Part shown: in pieces, positions 21,770-35,090 of the stretch
Position numbering within the stretch: the first letter of the stretch is position 1
How the letters are laid out: each line of letters opens with the position of its first letter
DNA from: Apostichopus japonicus
Lineage: Eukaryota; Echinodermata; Holothuroidea; Aspidochirotida; Stichopodidae
Length of the DNA: 64,000 nucleotides
Reading direction: 5' to 3'
Assembly: GCF_037975245.1 (NCBI RefSeq)
Contig: NC_092576.1
Span: 8,405,501 to 8,469,500 of the forward strand
Notes under the pieces: generated by a model
What the model was told of the DNA's origin: nothing
Seen by the model: the letters and a program-made list of their open reading frames with translations, nothing else
Database searches by the model: none
Translations under genes and position numbers: made by a program

Positions 21770-22310
21770 AATGCTGATGTTACCGGTTATGAGGCTAGGT
21801 AGATGGAAAAGTGCAATAGTATAGTAGATACAGGTAAGAGAGGCACGCAGTAAATACTACATACATCCATTTGAGAATATAACAGAATCCCACTTTATAT
21901 ATTTATGTTAAACTGTGTTAAGAAAATTTCAGGTCCACAAACAATGTTAGTTAAATTTCTGCTTTATAATTTACTCCATCCAGGGTGCTTGAAATGCAAT
22001 CTTGAGAATTTTCAGAAACTTGAGATGACCTCAGAAACTTCCACTGTAGTCAAGAGCGTACAAAAAAACAAACAAAAATTCACTGTGGATTGAAAATTAC
22101 ACTAGAAATTACGGATTGTATAGGCCATTAGAATGTAAGTGTTGGAAAGAAAATTATATCTGGAATTTGGACAAATGCAGGCCAGTACTAGGGTGTACAG
22201 TGATAAATTTAACTGAACGTTACCAACTTTTGTAGAATATAAACTATATAGAATGGATAACTGGAATGCACCAATCGTACAGAGACACGTAAGCTAGATG
22301 TCAAGGTAAA
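21770..22310 (+). repeat. Dispersed palindromic repeat, copies f and g (decayed)
   Basis: Copy f (about 21,780-21,860) ends ATACAGGTAAGAGAGGCACG. Copy g (about 22,190-22,310) has GGGTGTACAGTGATAAA and ends ACACGTAAGCTAGATG. Only the end with the donor-like motif is well kept. Confidence 0.4.
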
Positions 22311-22959
22311 TATCTTGCATGATCAGATCATTGCAGTTCCATGTTCACATGAAGGTCATAGCACTAAATGTTAAGTACATAAATGTTCTACTGATGCATT
22401 TCAGAAAATCTCTATAGAGGAAATTCAGCTTAATGTGATTAAATCATACCTTTTTGTTTTGATCAGGTGACTTGTAATTAAATCTGGATATACCTGATAA
22501 TATTACCTTTGATACATCAATTAAATCTTGTTAAATCTTGTTGACATGGGTTGTGTTACATCCATGTCATACTGTAGGTACAGTCACTTGTTGAGCTATC
22601 TATATAGAGATAGATAGTTCCCCATTGACGGTGTACACTTATAAAGCGTTGATCGAACATAATTGTGTGAAGTGAAGCCTATGGACAGAGCAGCAGGACT
22701 TAACGTTTCTGTTGAAGGTTTTGTTAACTTGGAATACAGATTAACAGTACTAACATAACCACGGTAGAAGGGTGAAATTTAGAGGCCTGCAGCTTTGCAG
22801 ATAAACTACATTCAGCATGTCCTCATATATTTAAATGAGGAGAATGTGACCAATTCTGTGCCAAAATTAATTGCTACTGTCAAAATGGAGAAAGCTTGAA
22901 AAGTAACCGTACTGTAAATTCCAAAACTTACTGGTTTGGATAATTTACGAGCTTACATG

Positions 22960-23020
22960 TCTCCCCCACGGTGGAACGAGAGTGCTAAGGTAATGGGGAG
23001 ACATGTAAGAGAGGAGCAAA
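22960..23020 (+). repeat. Dispersed palindromic repeat, copy h, with perfect outer inverted repeat
   Basis: CTTACATGTCTCCCC and GGGGAGACATGTAAG form a perfect 15-bp inverted repeat around a short core with CACGGTGGAACGAGAGTGC. This suggests that the donor-like end seen in the other copies is a terminal inverted repeat of a small element. Confidence 0.6.
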
Positions 23021-25049
23021 TTTTCAGTTTTAAAATCTTATTGATAAAAACCTTTGGTGCACTACATTTACACTTGATTATTAAAAGTAAAATGGAAAAT
23101 TTAGTAAAATTCAGTAAAATGGTCCCATTCAGATTCATTTCAAGCATGACTAGACATAAGTATAGTCACAAACGGTATCTGGAGATAGACACTTATTTTA
23201 TTTCAAATAAAACTGAGGAAAATATGCCAACGAATTTTGAAACATTTCCGATAAGTTACTCGAACTAGCTTGCATGTTGCTTTACAATAATGGATACATG
23301 AAAGTGTCTTAAATGTTAGTAGTGTGAGTCAGTTAAATATTAATTATTATACCCATACATAGAACTACGGTATCTGTGTACATGTATAAAACACAACACT
23401 GTAGATGTCAGCTTGCTATAATCTTACCCTCACCAGATATTGGATAAACTTGGCAAATAAATTTGCAAAAGGGTGCTCAGTGAGGATACTAGGTCAGGTT
23501 TTGGTTTTATTAATCTGAACATCTATAGAAAAATTTGGATACTGAAATTTCCACAGTATCTGTACCCTACAATAAGTGGGTGAGCTACACCCACACCTTA
23601 TTTGATTACTTGTAGGAGGTGATTTACAGGTTTATCTATAGAATATTGTATTAGCAAACAAAGGTGAAAGATAATAGGTCGACACGATCAATATACAACT
23701 GCCATTTGCCATGAACAGCAGCCTACGTAGATAATAGTATATATTTACACCCACCAAACTTGATTTAAATTCCCTCACCCAGATTAATAATCTGTTGGGA
23801 TATAATGGATCCATTTAAATACGCCCCCTACAAAGTATCCATCAATTTTTTGCATATAGTATATTTTGTTTACATACAGGTACTGTAAAGGGCTCAGACA
23901 TTGACCTAGGCTGCTGACCTACAATAACCTCTGACCTCCACAAAAAACACTACATATATGGATAAATCACACACATGTAGGTTTGTTGGAATGCATGTTA
24001 CACTGTAAACTGAAAGACCACTCAATTGAAAACCTGTAAAACTATTTTGATTAATTATTATTTAAGCTTAATTATGTATGAATGCATGTACAGTCATGTT
24101 AGTTGATATCGATTACAATTTAAGTTCAGCTAAAGGGGAACGTTTCCTGTGGGTGATATTTTAACGAGAAGGTACTCATACTGTAAGTATGTACACGTGT
24201 ACTGCAGTCTAAATAGATCTTAGATTTGCATTAATTAATTCATTCGATCAAGCTGCTTTCGCTCTGTTTCTAATTCAAAAGGCAAAAATATCAAACTGGA
24301 TGTTGACACAGGCAATTTATGCCCTTCCTGAAATTGTTTGTTGAAAAATAATGGTTAATGTACAAATCAAAGCTTTCATTTCACAAATATCAGAATGATA
24401 CAGGGCAGGTAACTATACATGCATACTGTACATACATACAGTATAGATGTATGATGGTATATATGTGGTATATGTACAGTGTGCAGTAAGATATAAACTG
24501 TGCAGCTGTGTGGAGGACTTTAACCGAGCTGTTAGTCAGTATCCTGCACATGGCTTTCAAAGTCAAGTAAATTCAACCACTGTTTCTTTTCCATTAATTC
24601 GTATACTTTCATTGTTTGGTTTCCCTAAAGGGAAAACTATGGAGTCGTTAATACCGACCTTGCAAAATTGTTACGGGGAAATGGGGTGGCAAATAACGGG
24701 GAGCGCAGTCGGTAATTGCTATAACGGTTAGATTCCTCCAACACGGCAACATACAGAAACGTTGTACTCAAAGCCATTGAAGTGAATTAATCAGGTCACA
24801 CATACAGACAGAGTCTATGCATGCTAAGTTCTTAACCGCCCTCAGGACCTCTCGGGAAACATTTCACACTGTAGATTTGATTTGTACATGTATGAAACAG
24901 GGAATAAATTAGTGTTCAAAATAAATTAGTGTTCAAGTGTGTGGGTATGTAATTTGCCCATTTTGCAAAGCATTTCGCTATGAGATACTGGATAAATGAT
25001 TCCCTTCATTAATATCAGTAGTACTTAGGTAAAAAGTTGAAAGTTTAGT
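23021..25049. other. Intronic DNA, nothing recognised
   Basis: No exon, RNA gene or clear element found. Confidence 0.4.
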
Positions 25050-25715
25050 CTTGTTTGAGGTCAAGGCCCACTCACATGACTTTACAACTTAAGCCTTGGT
25101 CATTGGTAACTTGTCACACCCACACACCAAAGTGTGCACAATTCAAACAATCTTACCTGGGGCACCACAAGTGCACCACATCCACGTGTCCCCTAGGGGA
25201 CTTCCTATAGTGTGCAGCCACAAACTGGCACACACAACTATACATATTTACAAGGTACCTAGCAAGTCCCCATTTATACACCTGGGTGAAGAGAGGCAAT
25301 GGAGATAAAGTGCCTTGCCAAAGGACACAACGCAATGACCTAGCCAGGACTCGAACCTGCAATCCTTAGATCACAAGTCCACTGTCTTATAACCACTTGA
25401 CCACAAGGCAATGCTCTGGCCAGGACTCGAACCTGCAATCCTTAGATCACAAGTCCACTGTCTTATAACCACTTGACCACAAGGCAATGATCTGGCCAGG
25501 ACTCGAACCTGCAATCCTTAGATCACAAGTCCACTGTCTTATAACCACTTGACCACAAGGCAATGCTCTGGCCAGGACTCGAACCTGCAATCCTTAGATC
25601 ACAAGTCCACTGTCTTATAACCACTTGACCACAAGGCAATGATCTGGCCAGGACTTGAACCTGTAATCCTTAGATCACAAGTCCACTGTCTTATAACCAC
25701 TTGACCACAAGGCCC
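25050..25715 (-). mobile_element. tRNA-derived SINE with five tandem tRNA-like heads
   Basis: Read on the minus strand, a 76-bp tRNA-like unit is repeated five times (about 25,330-25,715). The repeat phase is exact: the phrase CCAGGACTCGAACCTGC begins at 25,344, 25,420, 25,496 and 25,572, and a variant begins at 25,648. Each unit has an A-box-like TGGTCAAGTGG and a B box GGTTCGAGTCC, so each could recruit TFIIIC. The SINE body follows to about 25,050 (GTCATGTGAGTGGGCCTTGA near the end). Related single-head copies lie at 17,165/18,230 and 53,905-54,155. Confidence 0.8.
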
Positions 25716-28317
25716 CCAGGTACAGTTAAAGCGTTTGTTCCCATGTAGTACCCATACATCAAATCATACACCTACCTGTCCACAGTGTACTGTACCCTAC
25801 AGTACTACCAGATAATGTCATTGAACAGATACATCTGCTATATATAGTAGAACTGTTATTGAGCTCAACATTGACTGAACCTTACACTTCAGTGGAGCTG
25901 TATCGGGACTATCTATGCTCAATTACACTAGCACTGAGAACTGAGGCCACAGATTCTGTACTCTACAAAGCCAGCACTGAAGAAAACAAAACTAACAATA
26001 TATTACATTGTATCTACAATAGTTTTAACAATTATTCACAGGTTCATTTAAAATGCAATTCACACAATGTTTTACTATATATATACGTATATTGCACACC
26101 TCACATATATACTGTACATTTAGTTTAGCTCTGGAACATGGGCGTCTACTTGATGATTAGACCTTTTCTTTTTAAAAAGCGAAAACAACATAAATTGTAA
26201 CATCTATAGGCCTAACTGTAGTTTTAGTTTCTATTCCAATTGCAGGAATGTTACCAGCACTTTATTAGGCCACGGTAGATCTAAGGTTTGCATACGTAGT
26301 AGGTTAATGAGACCTCAGAAACTAGATGCTCAAGACTAACATCATTTTGCTGTATTGTAAACTCATTTAGGGCCGGTAAACATACAAAATTTACTTTTCT
26401 TTAGATCTTTCTTCGAGGAGTGAAGTCAAAAATACAGGTAGCATACAGTTCTGAGTAGCAGCATAAATGAAAACAGATTAATAAATTTATGTTTAAGACT
26501 CCAAAACTAAGAGCAATTGTCACATTAATTATTGATGTTGATGTGATAAGAATATTACGGAAAGAGGGGAAAAGAAGAAAAATGGAAGAATATGTAGTAC
26601 AGCTGCTGTACGTGTGCATAAACCTAATAGCTAGTATTCATTGCACATGAATGTAACGTACAGTACAGTAAAAAATGCATGAATCAATCTCTTGTGGTTT
26701 GGCGAGCTGTCGGTGTATACAACAAGGACAGCCAAGTAACATGTTATGTTTCATCCTGGCAATTCATGTTAAATTAATGTAACATTGGCATTGTTTCTGA
26801 AGCAATGTTCAGTCATAGTTACATTACTATAATAGTAACAGTAGTAATATTTAGTATGGCACTGCCTTACAAACTTAGCATATATACTTTATGTGTACAT
26901 TAACTTTAATACTCAAATTAAAAGTGAAACTAATTTCTGAAAACCTGGTTAATGTTAATGAGGTTAACAATCATTATACAATGCTATTTATCCTTTAAAC
27001 AATCTGTATTGTTAATTATTGTTTTATGGACATATGACAATGTAAACTTGAAACTGTTTACCTAGCATTTCAAAGTATTTTTACATTACATTTTACGGAC
27101 ATATCGTCAACTTGAAACCTCAGAGTTGCATTTTGCATTGAATTGTCATACTTAGTCTGTAAACTCAATATAAAAAGTATACATGCTGGTACTTAAAGTT
27201 TCTAATATTCACAATGGCTAATAAGCTTGCAAACGTAGTCCAGTTTCATTTTCAGGATGAGTTTAAAGTGGAAATATTTAAGTAAGTCTTATATACTGTA
27301 GTACAGGATAAATCAGTAAGCTTGTTACTGGTCAGAACTGAGGGCTGTGTAATTCATCTCAAAGTAAATTGAATATATAGTGAAGGGGTGGTAACATAAT
27401 ATGTGCCTCGCACAGCTCGATCAGGCCTCACAACCACAGTGCTTACTTGTAAATTGTGCATTTCTACACTTACAGCTCTGACTGCAGACATGTGTGTTAC
27501 CATTTTTAAATACCCAATTGGGCCAGAGTTATTTCTAAGACAAACAAAAGTGCAGTATAGACTACAAAGTCAATGTCACACTTATTGTAAACACATATTA
27601 TCAACCAAATCTTATCAACTGTATTTAGCATGACATTTCTCAAGTACATATATCAGTAGGACACATACATTACAGTACTTTACATAATTTAATGTTTACT
27701 CTCGAGTTGTATTTGATCATTAAGGCGATTAGACTCTTTAAAGTGACATGATATGTCCAGCACACCGTGGCTACATACAGATCTGATATGTGTGCAGTAC
27801 ATGGTAGGCCTTCAGTAAATATACAACTGTACACTTGATGCAGGTCAATAAAAAACATTTGTGGCAACCTCCACAAGTCTTTGAGCGCCCCTTGATTATG
27901 AAATAACACACACACAGTGGCAACCAGTGTCTTTGATTCCACAGACCTATACAACCACTTACTTTCACCTGTGATACTGTATTTGGAACTTGTGCCACAG
28001 GTTTCTTTGTATAAATTTCCTTTTAAGGTATATACCCACATACTCACAGTAAGTCATATGGTATACATGTATGTTATCCTAGTACTTTAGACTGCAGTAA
28101 GTAGAGCTCTGATGAAATAGCCTACTTACAAACAGCAACCCCAAAACTTACCGGTTTGGGTATTATTTACAAATGACGATCCAAGTACTCACAGTAAACC
28201 TGTCTCTCCTACGTATGGATGTACTTAAATACAAACACCCAAATCTAAGCAGCCTACATGTACTGAAACTAACACTCTTGCACTAGCTATGAACGCCCCC
28301 TAATGACCATCCTAGAG
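25716..28317. other. Intronic DNA, nothing recognised
   Basis: AT-rich with many short ORFs that overlap each other; none resembles a known protein. At 28,141-28,215 the phrase CCAAAACTTACCGGTTTGGG and CCTGTCTCTCCTAC resembles the flank of the palindromic repeat copy h. Confidence 0.4.
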
Positions 28318-29961
28318 GACACCTATGGAACGCCAAAAGGACCACAGTGACATGTACCACTACTAATTTGACATGTACTACTACTAATTCGAAGTGTACT
28401 ACTACTAATTTGAAGTGTAATAAATGTAAAATGCCGCGTACTACTACTAATTCGAAGTGTACTACATCTAAAATGTCGCGTACTACTACTAATTCGAAGT
28501 ATACTACATCTAAAAAGTTACGTACTACTACTAAATTGGAGAGATGGCGCTATTCACAATCTTTCCGATACCATGTCATCGAGTTGCGCATCTGCATTAA
28601 AATAATGATGAAGAAAACATATTCTTTAATACTCTGTTGATTCAAATGTCAATTTTACAGTTTATACCTTCAAGGTCTGTGGCAAATATAGAAAATAGCA
28701 TATAGTTTGGCACAGCTGGGGAATCAAAAGCATTCTTGACATTTCAACGACGGGGAAATTGCTGCTTGTGAATAATAATGTGTATAACAATTTTAAGAGT
28801 TAAAAACTGAAGCTACATTAAGCACATTCTTGGGGATCGATGGTTCCACCTGCTGGGGCTTCGAAAACTTGTTGCTTTGCCACCACTCGATTTTATTTTT
28901 GTGATGCCCAATGGTCACAGACAATAGTGATTACAGTATTAGTAATGAAGGCAAGGAGAAGGGGAACATTCAGGAAGACTGACACGTACATATATACTCC
29001 TAATCCTACGCATACTAAGCTCTGCATATACACACATTACTGTGCCAAAATCTAAATTTAAACGGTAACGTATATTTGGGCTCTTAAGTTATGCTCGGAA
29101 TTAATCCATGACCTAGTACTTTAGTAGGCCTATATTCAGGCCATTTGTAGAACACCTAAAATGCATACGGTACTAGACCTGTATATAATTTAAACAAGTA
29201 GCAGTTTTGGAATATCATTTAAATTAGACACTATATCCTAGCCGCAGCCTGGCCTAGCATATAGAAAAAGTCTAGGAAGCCTAACTTTAGCTCATTAACA
29301 GTAGCACCTCACCGGTCTTTTCTGAATGTAAAGCAGCATTTTGCGTTTGGGCGCCTTTTTCTATTTTTTTTTTGACATGTCCATCGAGTTTTTTACATAT
29401 ATAATACACCAGTTTTTAACTCTTAAAGTTGTTATACACACTATTATTCACAAGCAGCAATTTCCCCGTCATTGAAATGTCAAGAATGCTTTTGATTCCC
29501 CAGCTGTGCCTAACTATATGCTATTTTCTATATTTACCACAGACCTTAAAGGTTTAAAATGTAAAATAGACATTTGAATCAACAGAGTATTGAAGAATGT
29601 TTTCTTCATCATTATTTTAATGCAGATGCGCAACTCGATGACATGGTATCGGAAAGATTGTGAATAGCGCCATCTCTCCAATTTAGTAGTAGTACGTGAC
29701 TTTTTAGATGTAGTACACTTCGAATTAGTAGTAGTACGCGACATTTTAGATGTAGTACACTTCAAATTAGTATTATTACACTTCGAATTAGTAGTAGTAT
29801 GCGACATTTTAGATATAGTACACTTCGAATTAGTAGTAGTATGCGACATTTTACATGTATTACACTTCAAATTAGTAGTAGTACACTTTGAATTAGTAGT
29901 AGTACATGTCAAATTAGTAGTGGTACATGTCACTGTGGTCCTTTTGGCGTTCCATAGACAC
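28318..29961. repeat. Long foldback: two inverted arms of about 0.5 kb
   Basis: The left arm is about 28,318-28,812 and the right arm about 29,415-29,961, inverted, with a 600-bp spacer. The outer ends start TATGGAACGCCAAAAGGACC on each arm. Each arm holds a degenerate tandem repeat built on ACTACTACTAATTCGAAGTGT followed by unique sequence (GAGATGGCGCTATTCACAAT, then CATCGAGTTGCGCATCTGC). The ORFs in the arms (Thr/Ser/Lys/Cys repeats) come from the tandem repeat and are not judged genes. The arms differ by small insertions and substitutions, so the structure is not brand new. Confidence 0.85.
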
Positions 29962-32900
29962 CTGCCTCACCCATTCGGGATAGACACATTCAGAAACAAT
30001 ACTGACCCAACAAACTATACCTAAATTCTACAAACGCTGCAATGAGTTTGTCAGTCAGAAACTAGTGCGTTCAATTCATCATGATTTAAGTGTACTTTCA
30101 TGAAACTAATTATAAAGCTGATCAATACAGATTACTGTATCACATTCACATTGTACATAAAACCATATTCCAAACACATAGTTCATCTAGATATATCCAG
30201 ACTAATTCCATCATACAGTCCTAAGGTTCTTTATCATGCTGTTTGTAACATGTACTTTAGTGTGCATTGTAATGATCATGTATTATATTCAGTGAAACAT
30301 ATGGACAAGCAGTACAGTACAGTACATAAAACTATGCACAGATCTCATCAATATTCATGAGCATGGTCCTACCAGTACATCACTCAAGTTTATAACCCTC
30401 AAGTATGTACCACTCAAGATGTCGGAGTTTGTGTACATACAGACAATGCAAACTCTCAACACATGTCCATAAAAAGATTATGAATAACATTCATAGATTC
30501 AACTAAAGATATAAACGGACACTTCATTTTACATAACAGTTGCTTGGTAATGTTGCTAGATTACGGGATTTCAATGCAGACTGCCAGACTGCAGTACTAA
30601 TTTAATTTGAATTCAAAGTTCGATTGATAACAAAGGTGTGGCATGATTGAGAGGTGTATTTTGCACTCAAATCATTCCAACACAACATACCGTACACTAT
30701 TTATACCAATGATATATACGTGAAATGCAATTTCTGAATTAGATGCATGTGTAATGTATGTTATCTAGTTCATGTATGTTATCTAGTTCGTTAACAATTA
30801 TTAATAACTCTAAACAGCTTGAATGCTATTTAAATGTCAGTTACACTCAGTTGTTTGAACGGTTAGATGTGTACACATTAATAACATGAAATTAATGATT
30901 GTGAAACTCCTAAATATATTCATGTTCCTCACATTCTGGTTTATAACTGTACCATCAGTCCTGAATCTCCCCCTCCGCATCCAAATCCCCAACCCCACCC
31001 CCACCCCCACCGACCTCTCCAATAACGATTACGTTGTGGAGTTCAGATTCCTACAAAAGTACAGTATTGTCATACTGTGTATTAATTACAATACACACAC
31101 TACCAAACATACACTACTGCATACATGCATTCATGAATATAAATTTTCTGAACAATCATTCTGAGCTCAGGGTCCATACGGTCTCTTAAACTCACAGAGC
31201 ACTGAAACAGTTATTGTTCATGATCTTGATACACTGACCTTTTGTAAAATGTTTTGTCACAAATGAAGCAATTTTTTACAACCGAGGAATCCTGGGATAT
31301 ATTTGCTCATTAATGCACAGGTGTAGTTGTGCATCCGACGGCTGCTAGAAGACATTAACACAATGGCGCTACCCCCAGTACATCCCCTCACCCGCTACCC
31401 CCACCCTTCTCCCTCTCCCATTCCTAGATCTTGCTGCATTCACAATCTCTGTCTTTGAAACTTTTTTCATATGTTTGTACATATCAGAGTATATACAGTG
31501 TGTATAGTAGAAACTATACAGCACTGCTACTAGTTCAAGTATATACTGCTACACAGTACACATACAGTATACTGAACTGCCTGCAGCTGCACTTACATGG
31601 CAAATGATCACAGAACAAATTCTGAAACGCACATCGACCAAAAATTGCACACAGTTTGCACTCTACAATGTTATAAAATAAACAAGTTATACTACAGGTG
31701 TGGAAATTAACAGTTACTTGCAAAAGATTTTTCACACTGTAGCAACCGTAAGCTCTATAGACAATGACAAACTCTACAACTATATGTGACTAATTTAGGG
31801 ATTTACCAATCAATATGATCCATACACACAATACATACAACAGTAACATGTTGTATGTCAGGGCTCTCTTTGTATGGTCAGATGAATGGAGAGATGTATG
31901 TCAAGGAGAGATTAAACAGGCATACTCTAAGTGGTCTAGCTAAACATTGCCAAAAGAGAATAGTAGAAGTACACTAACAGAATATATGCTTTCATTCAGA
32001 AACAAAAGGTAGGTCAATGGTTGATTCCGGGAGCAGAGTTAAACTTGTGTTAAATATGTAATTTACTTTGAACAAGCTGAAGCCTAGCCTACACATGTAT
32101 ACTAAATTATGTCAATATTTGACAGAGCTGACTTTTCCTAGGTGGTGGAAATTATATATTTACAGTCTAATTTTAAACACGTAACTGGTTGAGTTTATGA
32201 TGGTATAATGTATGGTGAATTCCAGATAGTAAGGGAATACTATAAGGTTCTTTTAAAAGATAGCGTTAAGGACTAAAGTATCTCGCTGATTTTGGCTCAG
32301 CGGTTTTTGTTGTAGGCCTATCACTCAGCAATGTGATTTCATCAATAATGACCAGATTCCACCAGAAAAAGTAGTAGTAAATTTATATTTGCATCTGCTC
32401 AAAGCAAAGAAAAATTTCCCAAACTTTGCGCATGAATTCAAGTTTTCTATGTATAATTCTGCTAAGGTGGCACAATGTTAGACCCCTTTAAGCCTCCCAG
32501 GTGCAGCGTACAAAAATTGTTTACTACTGAGTGAAGAGGTTTGTTTACAACTGGCGGTAAACTTCAAGCTCTCATAGCAAAATGTATGCACGGTCATGAT
32601 ACGGAAAATTGATGGTGCCATAAATGGCCAACTTGTCAGCTATCCAGTGATGGGTAGCGATTAGTCAGTGAGAACTTCTATCTAGACTTGGAAACCACAT
32701 TTGTGATTTATAATGTAAGTCAACATTTGGGGCTTTCAATAGTGTAACATGCTACTTTAAATGGATAGCATAAACCATGAAAGCGTCTCAATTTAATACA
32801 AACTGGATGTTTCCGTGTTTCACTGCACAAGGCAAGTTTGTTCGTTTCCATCCAGGCTTTGTAGATAAATATTGCGATTGAAAAAGTGGTTGTAATTTGA

Positions 32901-33484
32901 CTGATGGACACGGCCACTAGTGTCCATCAGTGCCTCTACATATATGTATAACACAGAACCGTACACAAATTTAGGACATGTGAGGTTACATACCACCATA
33001 CACAAGGAAGTGCCCCAATGTACGATACACGCACAGCCAGTTGAAATATTGGAATGGATCATTTTAAAAGTGACATAGGTCACACCTTAATTAATTTAAT
33101 TTAAAGTAATCACATTACAAATATTTGGTGTAATCCTATAGGCCTACACAAAGGCTACAGCCTATGACTAATTACTCGACATCCAACAACAAATGAGGCC
33201 TGATGATATTCTGAGCTCTGACCACACACACCCATATTTATCAACATCTTGGACCAATTCTTACAGCACACATGTAACAGTATATTACTGGAATATAAGG
33301 GGTGAGTCACATTTTGTCACAAAACACCTCATTATTGTACTGTAGGATTTCCAGTACTAGACTATACAATCGACTACATGCAACCTACATCATACATGAT
33401 TTTCATCTTAGAGACCTACTGTACGTAACTACAGCAACAACACTGAGTTCAAGTGACGTTAACTGCAAAATAATGTTTATTTAC
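29962..33484. other. Intronic DNA, nothing recognised
   Basis: No exon or element supported. Some GTAC/TACATGTA-rich stretches. Confidence 0.4.
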
Positions 33485-33553
33485 CTCCTCAAAAGACGCC
33501 CTTATCTCCGCTAACTCCTCTTCCGAAACGACATCTTTTTGTGCGTTCGGCAT
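33485..33553 (-). CDS. PLS: Plastin/fimbrin first coding exon
   Basis: The ATG at 33,553 is followed by 23 codons (MPNAQKDVVSEEELAEIRAS then FEE) and a GTAAAT donor at 33,484. The segment SEEELAEIRASFEE is the helix preceding the first EF-hand of plastins and joins in phase 0 to the exon at 2,161-2,316. The start context is favourable (A at -3). Upstream to about 33,670 is probably 5' UTR or promoter; no TATA box is evident. Its brevity would make it weak alone. The exact in-phase fit to the EF-hand exon is what supports it. Confidence 0.82.
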
Positions 33554-34904
33554 CTTCGTGAGCTAAATTGAGTCTTTTGTGATTAGTTTGAAGTAAAGCA
33601 AGACACAACCTGTATTAACGTTGCCGCTACCACTGCACTGTAACTTGTAATAGAAGAGAGGGCGGTTCCGGTGCACTGTTATATTATAATACGAACTGTT
33701 CGTAAGTCAATGAAGTTAACAAGTCACTTTCTTCGCATAATAGTAACAGTCCTAAATAACAGGTGGTATTGTAGTTATAGAAAACGCTCACGGCGTTTGT
33801 GTTCATGCAAATTAGAAGAAATTGAAGTCACTTTTATGCCTTCGAACAGGTTCTTTGTCTCAGATCCACAAATCTCTCCTTCCTTCTACGAGATTAGTTC
33901 GGTCAGATTTCTTTACCTCAACCTTTATTGACACAAGTTGTGGCAAGTATATTATTAGTGCTGTGCAGTACACAATACTATATATAGACAAGGTTTAATA
34001 CTTCGTTAACTTTTAGTCGGACAGAAACTTGAAGCAATGTCGGATATAGTATTTGTATTGTGATTGATCCCTCCCGTAAATGAATATTCATATTTAAGAA
34101 GGTTGCACTTTTCGCTACTTTTAACGAGTTAATAAAGGGAGCGAGCGTTAACGGTTCTCCCAACCACCATTCAAATGAGGGGAGGGGTTTCGTCTTTGTG
34201 GGTTTATTTTCTTTTCTTTGAATCGTTTATTTTCAAGATTTGTTTTTAAATTGCTTAATCTGTCTGAGTAATCTTCTCGTCCCCATTAGAAAAATTAATT
34301 ATGAAACGGATCCGAGGCAACTCGGTATATGATATTAGCCCGACAAGCAGTGGAACTTAATTAATAAGTATTAACTCCAAGTAATATATAGGCTAAAGTG
34401 GGTAAAACCTTCATTCTCAAAGTCATATTTACTCACCAGGGAGGGGGGCTCTATAATTCAGACTAAAGTTCATTCTGACGTCACGCGGACTGAAGATTTT
34501 CTGCAAATATTTGTTGATATTGATTTAGAAAATATATAGTATATGGACTTATAGATAACGAGGTCAGTGCATATGATAATGACTCTGGTATAAATTTCAT
34601 AAACTTGTAAGGAAAAATACTACCTTAGACCCATATATGATATAGTATATTATTTCATATAGATCTACATGCTGAATCAAAAAGCCGGTATATATATTAT
34701 CATGATTTTCTTTTCTCTTAAGTTCTTTCTTTTTTTCTTTCTTTCCCCCCCCCCCCCCCTATAAAACGAGTCGCTTTCAACGATCTACGTTAAAAAGCTC
34801 AAATTACGTAAAATCCTGTTTTAAAAAGATTTGAATGTGGCCAATTTAGCACTTCAATAGCATATACTGTCGATTACCTATATTTCAATTTTGCTGATAT
34901 TGGT
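33554..34904. other. Plastin 5' flank
   Basis: It should contain the 5' UTR and promoter of plastin. I cannot fix a transcription start. A poly-C run is at about 34,746-34,760. The 27-base phrase at 33,951-33,977 (ATTAGTGCTGTGCAGTACAC core) recurs at 36,186-36,212. Confidence 0.4.
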
Positions 34905-35090
34905 CAGCCGCCCGCGTTTTTTTTTCCCAGGACGAACGTGGGTTTCAGGTTTTTCAGGAATTGACAAATTCGTTTGAAATCAGAGTTAGGGTTTAGAAAG
35001 TGGATTAAGGATGCAGTTTCTATGAAATTGCAGGATTGTCGTTCATAATCTGCGGTCAAAACTAGGAAAAAAGATTCAGAACATGTTTTT
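34905..35090 (-). repeat. Inverted repeat, left copy (partner at 36,345-36,522)
   Basis: On the minus strand it reads GAATCTTTTTTCCTAGTTTTGACC… ending ACCCACGTTCGTCCTGGGAA, matching the plus strand at 36,345-36,522. A fragment of the same end (CCCACGTTCGTCCTGGGGAA) recurs at 35,140-35,162. Confidence 0.85.

Larger units (their letters stand above)
2317..33484 (-). other. PLS: Plastin intron 1 (about 31 kb)
   Basis: The phase-0 donor GTAAAT after 33,485 and the acceptor TTGTCAG before 2,316 bound one 31-kb intron. It contains an intact Gypsy element, several SINEs, an inverted-repeat DNA element, a foldback and a dispersed palindromic repeat, each listed separately. I found no other coding exon in it that I can support. 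The intron span is inferred from the exon match, not from transcript data. Confidence 0.7.

Noticed and set aside
28347-28640. Thr/Ser/Lys/Cys-repeat ORF and its mirror at 29,514-29,933
   Set aside because: It derives from the tandem repeat inside the foldback arms; there is no domain and the two copies differ by repeat number.
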